From a virus, in the IMG/VR virus record IMGVR_UViG_3300010391_000066, positions 1 to 52,632 of that record: DNA of 52,632 nt. One strand, written 5' to 3'. The notes beneath the pieces are model-generated. The model did no database searches. It saw nothing but the letters and a program-made list of their open reading frames with translations, and was not told the origin of the DNA. The translations under genes and the position numbers were made by a program. Shown piece after piece: positions 1 to 5,008 of the stretch (its first letter is position 1; each line of letters starts with the position of its first letter).

Positions 1-75
1 ACGTCATCAATACCGACCTGATGAGCTACCGCACGCGCTGTCGTCCGGTTGTCGCCGGTCATCATGACGCGCCAA
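1..75 (-). pseudogene. Fragment of a heavy-metal P-type ATPase, cut by the left edge
   Basis: Read on the minus strand, the frame codes VMMTGDNRTTARAVAHQVGI followed by DDV. This is the TGDN hinge signature of copper/heavy-metal P1B-type ATPases, a host membrane pump family that phages do not normally carry. In the same frame a TGA lies just upstream (bases 84-86), so only about 23 codons remain before the match stops. The abrupt join to phage-like sequence near base 70-80 suggests an assembly chimera, captured host DNA or an integration junction. The identification is strong because the motif is highly specific; the cause of the join is unknown. Confidence 0.75.
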
Positions 76-186
76 GGTCTCCGTCAAATTCCTAAGTCGT
101 TGATTCTAAAGGGTTTATTGTCTGCTCTGCTGCGATGTGGCGCCATGGTATGGTTCAACCCTATGAAAACCTTTAAAAAAAATTTG

Positions 187-216
187 TTGCAAAAACTTTA
201 GCCCATCTGTTACACT
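187..216 (+). promoter_or_regulatory. Sigma70-like promoter, extended -10
   Basis: The -35 is TTGCAA (187-192), followed by an 18-nt spacer and TGTTACACT, an extended -10 with its hexamer at 211-216. Transcription would start near 223, only a few bases before the first gene at 232. It is the only promoter-like site in the 87-231 gap, which otherwise holds no gene. Confidence 0.6.
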
Positions 217-231
217 CTCCCCTATGTTCTT

Positions 232-561
232 ATGGGATCAAGGGTCACTCTCGTCTTAGGGTGGAATGGGCCGCCCCCGGATTGGAGGACCAGTCCACTT
301 AAGGAAAGATTGGTGGATTGCGATGACATTGAATCAAGCTTTAACAATTATGTTCAATCAAAGGGGCGAAAAGTGGGAAATTGGGTAATGGTCATAGAGG
401 GAACGGGGCAGCATCACAATGGGGATGACAAGGATGATGCAGATTATTTGATAAAAGCCTATGTGAAGGATTTACAACGGGCTGGACAACGAGTACACCA
501 TGCCTCCTTCACATCAGGTGAACAGGTTTATATAGATTTGGAGGATGAAAATGGAACGTAG
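232..561 (+). CDS. Hypothetical protein, 109 aa
   Basis: First gene after the left promoter. I do not recognise the family. The protein is soluble-looking, with an acidic middle segment (DDKDDADYL) preceded by GTGQHHN, and no signal or membrane segment. No clear Shine-Dalgarno site precedes the start and the predicted leader is only about 10-16 nt. The 3' end overlaps the next gene by 17 bp, so the two are probably translated together. Confidence 0.55.
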   Translation: MGSRVTLVLGWNGPPPDWRTSPLKERLVDCDDIESSFNNYVQSKGRKVGNWVMVIEGTGQHHNGDDKDDADYLIKAYVKDLQRAGQRVHHASFTSGEQVYIDLEDENGT

Positions 562-979
562 AGGATTTTTGGGGGGTTTGGTTGGATTGTTTGGAGGGGC
601 GCAGCAGCGCCCCTTGGAGATGTTTGGAGGGAAAGAGCAGTCTGAGAAAGCTAAAGAGGACTTTGTCCCTCTCAACGAGCTGTTTGTCTCAACCACCAAT
701 TTAGTCATTGAGGGTCCAGCTACCATCATAGATGTGATCATCAGCAATGCTGGGGCTCATTGTGCCCTTTATCGGCCTGGATTTGATCATTTTATGCTTG
801 GAGCGGCTATTCACCCACATAATATTTTTAGGTGGGTGGCAGCTGAAGGGGAGGGAATTGTGGTTAGGGCTGGTGAGAGTGTTAGGTGGGAGGTTACACC
901 TGTTCCAGCCTTCTCAAATTACTCAGAGGTGGCTCCCATCATCCAAACTATCTACAAACCAAAGGTTGATAAGAGATGA
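545..979 (+). CDS. Exported beta-rich protein with Tat-like signal, 144 aa
   Basis: The N-terminus MKMERRGFLGGLVGLFGG has the twin arginine, the FL and the hydrophobic stretch expected of a Tat (or Sec) signal peptide. The remainder alternates hydrophobic and polar residues, including EGEGIVVRAGESVRWEV, suggesting a small beta-sandwich. No family is recognised. Secretion of a phage protein through Tat is unusual. It overlaps the genes on both sides (17 bp and ATGA). A second RR-signal protein lies at 3170. The signal is visible in the sequence; export is inferred. Confidence 0.6.
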   Translation: MKMERRGFLGGLVGLFGGAQQRPLEMFGGKEQSEKAKEDFVPLNELFVSTTNLVIEGPATIIDVIISNAGAHCALYRPGFDHFMLGAAIHPHNIFRWVAAEGEGIVVRAGESVRWEVTPVPAFSNYSEVAPIIQTIYKPKVDKR

Positions 980-1173
980 ACCTGCTTGGTCTTTACTCTA
1001 AACTTGATGAAGCACAATGGCCTTCATCCTATTTACTTACTGAAGAGGAATTCCATAGTTTGTATATCTATCTGTCACTAGCAGATTTTATCTACTTCGA
1101 TGATTATAGCTATGGAGTTAGAATCCGCAATCACAAAAAGGGGATTTTCACCATTTTGAGGGTACAAAGATGA
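976..1173 (+). CDS. Small protein, tandem paralogue copy 1, 65 aa
   Basis: Starts with an ATGA overlap on the previous gene and ends with an ATGA overlap on the next. It has the same length as the next gene and is clearly homologous: MN.L.L..KLDE..WPS at the start and NHKKGIFTILRVQR against NYKKGVYTVVRVKR at the end. No known domain is recognised. Conserved W, P, G and KKG positions suggest a small alpha/beta fold. The pair most likely arose by tandem duplication and has since diverged to roughly half identity. Confidence 0.7.
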   Translation: MNLLGLYSKLDEAQWPSSYLLTEEEFHSLYIYLSLADFIYFDDYSYGVRIRNHKKGIFTILRVQR

Positions 1174-1367
1174 ATTATCTTGAACTACATCAAAAGTTGG
1201 ATGAAGAGGACTGGCCTTCAGTGCTTGAGGTAACAGGGGATGACTTTAAAACACTAGCTTCGTTGACAAGCCATTCTAGTTTTGTTTATAGTGATAACTT
1301 TAGTTTTGGATTTCGTGTGTTGAATTACAAAAAGGGTGTTTACACTGTTGTGAGAGTAAAAAGATGA
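1170..1367 (+). CDS. Small protein, tandem paralogue copy 2, 65 aa
   Basis: Second member of the duplicated pair, exactly 65 aa like its neighbour, sharing KLDE..WPS, a central S.G.R pattern and a C-terminal KKG..T..RV.R. It overlaps the first copy and the following regulator by ATGA, so all are in one translational unit. That both copies stay open despite divergence points to selection on both. Function unknown. Confidence 0.7.
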   Translation: MNYLELHQKLDEEDWPSVLEVTGDDFKTLASLTSHSSFVYSDNFSFGFRVLNYKKGVYTVVRVKR

Positions 1368-1750
1368 GAACCATGCGCCCCGTCCGGGCCACTGACACTG
1401 GGATGAGGGTGTTGAGGTGCCGCCTCAGCCTTAAAGAGAATCAGAAGGACTTTGCTGCCCGCTTCAGAGCTGCGGGGATAACCATCAGCCGGTGGGAGAG
1501 GGGAGATGTGGAGACCATCCATGGCATCTATCGTGACATTTTGGATGATCTAGAACAGAAGCTAGATGATGAGGGGCTCTTGGTCCCTAAAGAAGCGGTG
1601 GACATCGTCTACAAGTATGCTATAATGCGAAGGGGAGATGCAGAGCACCCTTACAAAGAGAGGCCAAAGCCTCTTTTTCAAGTCATCAAAGAGCGTCAGG
1701 CTAGGTTTGAGTTTATGGAGCATGGGAAAGATGAGCTGCCAAACAATTGA
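1364..1750 (+). CDS. XRE-like helix-turn-helix protein, 128 aa
   Basis: Residues 14-60 contain LSLKENQKDFAARFRAAGIT followed by ISRWERGD, the pattern of the Cro/CI-type XRE helix-turn-helix (Q..FA.R....IT.SRWE.G). The C-terminal half is charged and probably helical. It may be a DNA-binding regulator of the early left region, though its target is unknown. Start chosen at the ATGA overlap; an internal ATG at residue 14 would keep the whole HTH. Confidence 0.7.
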   Translation: MRTMRPVRATDTGMRVLRCRLSLKENQKDFAARFRAAGITISRWERGDVETIHGIYRDILDDLEQKLDDEGLLVPKEAVDIVYKYAIMRRGDAEHPYKERPKPLFQVIKERQARFEFMEHGKDELPNN

Positions 1751-1768
1751 GGTTGTTTGATAACCTAA

Positions 1769-1918
1769 ATGACAAAAGAGAATTCGGATCTGTTGGATAA
1801 TATTCGCCTGCTGATTGAACTTGCTGAAGGGGTTAAAGAGACTATGGGTTTGAGAAGAGAGATTGCATCTAAACAAAATCTATTGAATCAGGTAGAAGGA
1901 GTCAAGGATGCTGATTGA
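1769..1918 (+). CDS. Small helical protein, 49 aa
   Basis: Open frame MTKENSDLLDNIRLLIELAE and onward, heptad-like leucines and isoleucines suggesting one amphipathic helix or coiled coil. It overlaps the next gene by 11 bp. No family recognised. The small gap from the previous gene and the tight overlap support it as real. Confidence 0.5.
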   Translation: MTKENSDLLDNIRLLIELAEGVKETMGLRREIASKQNLLNQVEGVKDAD

Positions 1919-2126
1919 TGGAATGCTCTTAGAGGAAGATAGGAAGCGTCTTCGTCATCTCTCTGATGATCTTGGACGCAGGGTCAGTAAGTTATGGTTT
2001 GCCTTTGGTTACAGGGTGAATGGGGGAGAGGTGGAGAAGTTGATTGGAGAGATGGAATACCTGCTTGAAGATTGCAGAGAAGAGTTTGAAGCAATTAAGG
2101 GCAAAGTCCATGAAGCTGGTGTGTGA
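1908..2126 (+). CDS. Hypothetical helical protein, 72 aa
   Basis: Preceded by AGAAGGAG about 6 nt before the ATG, a near-perfect Shine-Dalgarno site that fixes the start. The sequence is strongly charged and helical (LLEEDRKRLRHLSDDLGRR, then a C-terminal acidic helix). No family recognised. It overlaps both neighbours. Confidence 0.6.
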   Translation: MLIDGMLLEEDRKRLRHLSDDLGRRVSKLWFAFGYRVNGGEVEKLIGEMEYLLEDCREEFEAIKGKVHEAGV

Positions 2127-2283
2127 GTGTGGCCATTCAAGGTGGAGCCACAAGGATTTGAGGGGTGAGAGGTGGGATTGTTTGGTGATGGGATGCGTCT
2201 GTGATGATTATGAGAAAAGGGATAAATCACCTACTCAACTCATTGGATTTAGCCCTATAGTTAAATTAGAAGGAGTTGATTAA
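2110..2283 (+). CDS. Small zinc-binding protein, 57 aa
   Basis: Start taken at MKLVCECGHSRWSHKDL because it places the Cys pairs at the N-terminus and gives a short overlap with the previous gene. CECGH and GCVCDDYE form a C.C...H / C.C knuckle typical of small phage zinc proteins. A longer upstream start in the same frame is possible but would run deep inside the previous gene. Confidence 0.55.
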   Translation: MKLVCECGHSRWSHKDLRGERWDCLVMGCVCDDYEKRDKSPTQLIGFSPIVKLEGVD

Positions 2284-2286
2284 AAG

Positions 2287-2370
2287 ATGGATCGTGAAGA
2301 TAAGGATCTCATCCGCTTTGGTTTTTTCTGTATCTTTGTGGTTTTAATCTATATCCTCCTAACTCAATGA
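2287..2370 (+). CDS. Single-pass membrane micropeptide, 27 aa
   Basis: MDREDKDLIRF followed by an uninterrupted hydrophobic stretch GFFCIFVVLIYILL ending TQ. One transmembrane helix with an acidic cytoplasmic N-terminus. It overlaps the next micropeptide by ATGA. A pair of adjacent one-helix peptides is common in phage moron regions; the role is unknown. Confidence 0.5.
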   Translation: MDREDKDLIRFGFFCIFVVLIYILLTQ

Positions 2371-2447
2371 TTATTGAAGAGAAGCTAAACATCATTATTT
2401 GTCTTCTAACCATTCTCATTATCTTTCAAATATTCCTTAACTGGTAA
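2367..2447 (+). CDS. Single-pass membrane micropeptide, 26 aa
   Basis: MIIEEKLNIIICLLTILIIFQ followed by IFLNW: one transmembrane helix. Joined to the previous peptide by ATGA and to the following gene by TAATG, so the three are very probably co-translated. Too short for family assignment. Confidence 0.5.
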   Translation: MIIEEKLNIIICLLTILIIFQIFLNW

Positions 2448-2719
2448 TGGCGATAAAAGAAGAATCTATCATCCATCTGCGGTGGAAGGAGAAATATCAG
2501 TCTAGGGTCGCCTTACATGTTGGCTATTTGATGGGCGATATGGAAAAGGATGAAGTGTTGTTGTTTGAGCAGAGATGTATGATACCTGAGTTGTTGATAG
2601 TCGCCAGCAATTTGATGATGGCTCATTCAATTGGGGAGCTGGGTTCGCTGCTTGAAAGTTTTCAAGTGATGACCCCCATCTTCACAGAGCCTGTGATGGG
2701 TGGAGGAAAGGCAAACTGA
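2447..2719 (+). CDS. Hypothetical protein, 90 aa
   Basis: Begins in the TAATG junction with the membrane micropeptide. Mixed helical protein without signal or cysteines pattern (one Cys). Contains MMAHSIGELGSLLESF, an amphipathic helix. No family recognised. It ends in a good ribosome site (GGAGGAAAGG) that serves the next ORF. Confidence 0.55.
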   Translation: MAIKEESIIHLRWKEKYQSRVALHVGYLMGDMEKDEVLLFEQRCMIPELLIVASNLMMAHSIGELGSLLESFQVMTPIFTEPVMGGGKAN

Positions 2720-2919
2720 TCCCCTTAGAGGTTCTCTTAGCAGATCTCCTTGTTGGGGTGGGGTTGGTGGTGGATGTCATATGCCTTTGGGCTTTGATGA
2801 GATCCCCCTTCCTTGTTGCCCGCTATGAGCGGCGGTGGGCTATCCAAAGCGCTCTAGAAGAACACTTTAGAGAAAGCGTTTCTGGGCAATGGATTTTTGA
2901 TTCTGGGCGCAAACATTAA
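2716..2919 (+). CDS. Membrane protein, 67 aa, apparent CTG start
   Basis: The frame has no ATG, GTG or TTG near its front; a CTG overlapping the previous stop (CTGA) lies 6-7 nt after GGAGGAAAGG, the correct spacing for initiation. From there the protein has a hydrophobic helix (VLLADLLVGVGLVVDVICLW) and then a basic cytoplasmic tail with RYERRW. An internal ATG near 2797 would lose the helix. CTG initiation is rare, so the start is an inference from the ribosome site. Confidence 0.45.
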   Translation: MIPLEVLLADLLVGVGLVVDVICLWALMRSPFLVARYERRWAIQSALEEHFRESVSGQWIFDSGRKH

Positions 2920-3170
2920 TAGACCTTATCACATGGACAGAAGATAGATGGACAGCCCAAACAGAACGCTGCCCCAACCCAAAGTGGTGGCATTCCCTCG
3001 ACGTTGAATCAACAGAGCTTGAGATCACGGAGCTGATATATGGATTGGTGAGAGGACTTCAGCCAGAGGTGGCGATTGAGACTGGGTCATATCACTCCCG
3101 CTACTCTTTGGCCGCGCTCATCCAATGGGGGATGGGTTATTGATATAAGACTATTAAAAGAGATGGATAA
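2889..3170 (+). pseudogene. Degraded class I methyltransferase N-terminus with two in-frame TGA codons
   Basis: The frame starts at an ATG and reads past TGA at 2898 and TGA at 3141 to end at TAA 3168-3170, which overlaps the next ATG exactly as functional neighbours do. The coding parts contain WTEDRW, WWHSLDVESTELEITELIYG and PEVAIETGSYHSRYSLAALI, which resemble the N-terminus and SAM-binding motif I region of a class I methyltransferase. Only about 92 codons are present, far less than the usual 200 or more. Most likely a truncated remnant; recoding of TGA is the alternative. Confidence 0.4.
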
Positions 3171-3568
3171 TGAAACGTAGAACTTTTTTCACCCTCACTC
3201 TTGGAGCAGGAGCAAGCTTTTTGCTTCCACCCGCTTCATCTAATAACGTTAACCCACATGGTTATTTTATGGATGATAAGAACCACTACTATGTAGACAC
3301 TAAGAAGAGGATGTGGTGGATTGGGCCTGGGGCAGCAGGATTCTGGTTTGCAAATCCTGAGCATGTTCCAGATTATTCACAGTGGGGAGCGGTGCCCATC
3401 CAATCCCTCTCTGAGGACACCCTTGATGATCCTCAAGTTATCCGCTACTCCCCCGATCCCCATAGAGATAGGATTTGGAAGCGGTTTGAGGGTGCAGCCC
3501 TTTCAAGGGCTGCATGTAAGGCTCAGATGACGAAGAAGATGATCAATGAGGTTGAGCAAGTCTTTTAA
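3170..3568 (+). CDS. Exported protein with Tat-like signal, 132 aa
   Basis: MKRRTFFTLTLGAGASFLLP followed by PASS has a KRRTFF twin-arginine motif, a hydrophobic core and a likely cleavage region near residue 24. The mature part is rich in aromatic residues, Pro, Gly and His (RMWWIGPGAAGFWF), with a basic C-terminal helix. No family recognised. With the product at 545 this makes two phage proteins apparently destined for export. A strong hairpin follows directly. Confidence 0.6.
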   Translation: MKRRTFFTLTLGAGASFLLPPASSNNVNPHGYFMDDKNHYYVDTKKRMWWIGPGAAGFWFANPEHVPDYSQWGAVPIQSLSEDTLDDPQVIRYSPDPHRDRIWKRFEGAALSRAACKAQMTKKMINEVEQVF

Positions 3569-3573
3569 AGAAT

Positions 3574-3606
3574 GTGGCAACCCCCACTGACGGCTGGGGT
3601 TGCCAC
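3574..3606 (+). terminator. Perfect 11-bp hairpin after the early gene cluster
   Basis: GTGGCAACCCC and its exact complement GGGGTTGCCAC flank an 11-nt loop, 5 nt after a stop codon. There is no U-run afterwards, so it may be a weak or factor-assisted terminator, or a processing/stability hairpin. Confidence 0.5.
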
Positions 3607-3640
3607 TTCAACCTAATATGATTGGATTAAACAAAGGAAG

Positions 3641-3982
3641 ATGAAGCTGTTTGAAGTTCTCAACTTTAGTGATAAGGGGGTATTGGCGCTGGAGCGCATC
3701 GCTGCCGCTCTGGAGGTGGTGGCCATCCATTACGCTAAAGAGGATAAGATCTTCTACACTCCTCCTCATCGGGCTAGTCTGACCAGCCCGGATGAGGCTG
3801 ACGTTCTTAACATCAGCGATGCTCAACGTGTTAAGTGGGATCAAGAAGCCCACAAAGCTTTTGAGGCTGAGGGACTCCAGTATGATCTTTTTGATGAGGA
3901 GCATCTTAGTGACTCTCAGATTGCATGGGTAGAAAAACAAGAACCAAAGATGGAGATTCCTCTCCAATCCACCATGTCATGA
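3641..3982 (+). CDS. Hypothetical protein upstream of terminase, 113 aa
   Basis: Preceded by AAAGGAAG, a reasonable ribosome site. The N-terminus (NFSDKGVLALERIAAALEVV) looks helical, and the C-terminal half is acidic. Its place immediately before the candidate small terminase, with an ATGA overlap, suggests a packaging or structural accessory role, but no homology is recognised. Confidence 0.55.
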   Translation: MKLFEVLNFSDKGVLALERIAAALEVVAIHYAKEDKIFYTPPHRASLTSPDEADVLNISDAQRVKWDQEAHKAFEAEGLQYDLFDEEHLSDSQIAWVEKQEPKMEIPLQSTMS

Positions 3983-4851
3983 AATATGACGTTGCAGCTC
4001 AGCTCAAAAATAAGGCAACAGTAATCCCTATAGCACCACCCAAGATTAAGGTTGTTAGAACAGCCAAGACTGTTAGGAAGAAGGGTGTCAAAGAGGATGC
4101 AGCGGTGCTTGTCAACGCCGCTCTAACTGAAACCAATGCCCTTCAGCGGATTGAAGAGACAAAGGTGGTGCCCCGTCAGATATATGAGAATGCGGTGGAG
4201 CAGTTTGTGGAGATGGTAGGGGGGAGGGATCGTGTTATTGATGTGCTCCTTCTGACTCCCCCTGAGCTTCAATACAGTGTTGAGGTCCACAAACTAGTGA
4301 CCGATGCAGACTCATCTGTTACACCCATCGCTGATTTGGCCGTTAAGCATCGAATCCCAATTGCTTCCCTCGTCAGGGCTTATAAGGCAGCCCTCTTGTT
4401 GAAAGTGGAGGTGGAGGCAGTTAATAGCATCGCTCTCCATGCGGCGGTGGTGGCACAACAGACTGCCGAGGATGCTCAGAACAAGTATTCTACCTGTTCC
4501 AAGTGCCGTGGCACAGGTAGAGTCTCTATCATCCAAGGGGGAGAGTTCTTACTTACCCCAGATGGGGATAGGGTGATGAGATTGTGTTTTGAGTGTGATG
4601 GGTCAGGGGAAGTGTTCAAAGAGCACTCTGCCCAAGACCGCTCTGCGGTCTTGCGCACCATCAAGATTGGGCTTGAGGATAAGCCTCAAACCGTTGTTAA
4701 CGTTAACAATAAAACGGCCAATCTCAACTACACCCCTGGTGATGGGGCGGGGGAGAGCCTGATGAAGGCGGTTCATCGCATCCTCCATCAGAATCCAAAA
4801 GATGTTGTGGATGTAGAGGTAATTAGTGTTGAAGGTATCACTAAAAACTGA
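3979..4851 (+). CDS. Candidate terminase small subunit with DnaJ-type zinc finger, 290 aa
   Basis: Sits two genes before the large terminase. The middle contains a helix-turn-helix-like segment (IADLAVKHRIPIASLVRAYK), the kind of DNA-binding element small terminases use to recognise pac or cos sites. It is followed by CSKCRGTGRV and CFECDGSGEV, two CxxCxGxG motifs typical of the DnaJ cysteine-rich zinc finger. The C-terminus holds NVNNKTANLNY, a beta-like segment. I place the start at the ATGA overlap; an ATG 54 bp upstream is also open. Small-terminase identity rests on position and the HTH-like segment only. Confidence 0.55.
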   Translation: MKYDVAAQLKNKATVIPIAPPKIKVVRTAKTVRKKGVKEDAAVLVNAALTETNALQRIEETKVVPRQIYENAVEQFVEMVGGRDRVIDVLLLTPPELQYSVEVHKLVTDADSSVTPIADLAVKHRIPIASLVRAYKAALLLKVEVEAVNSIALHAAVVAQQTAEDAQNKYSTCSKCRGTGRVSIIQGGEFLLTPDGDRVMRLCFECDGSGEVFKEHSAQDRSAVLRTIKIGLEDKPQTVVNVNNKTANLNYTPGDGAGESLMKAVHRILHQNPKDVVDVEVISVEGITKN

Positions 4852-5008
4852 AGAGGACCTTTTAGTTGAAGTGTTTATATCGAATAGCATTCCAGTTCTT
4901 ACAATATCAAATAAAACCATTAAAGAGGGTTTCTTCATCAACGGAGCAAAAAATCTAACCGTTCTCAGAGATGCCTTGAATAGTGTACTCAGCAAAGATA
5001 ACAGCTAA
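4826..5008 (+). CDS. Hypothetical protein, 60 aa, GTG start
   Basis: A short frame bridging the candidate small terminase and the large terminase, overlapping both (26 bp each). It has a compact beta/alpha look (VFISNSIPVLTISNKTIKEG). No family recognised. Overlap on both sides is normal for this genome but makes the call less certain. Confidence 0.4.
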   Translation: MLKVSLKTEEDLLVEVFISNSIPVLTISNKTIKEGFFINGAKNLTVLRDALNSVLSKDNS

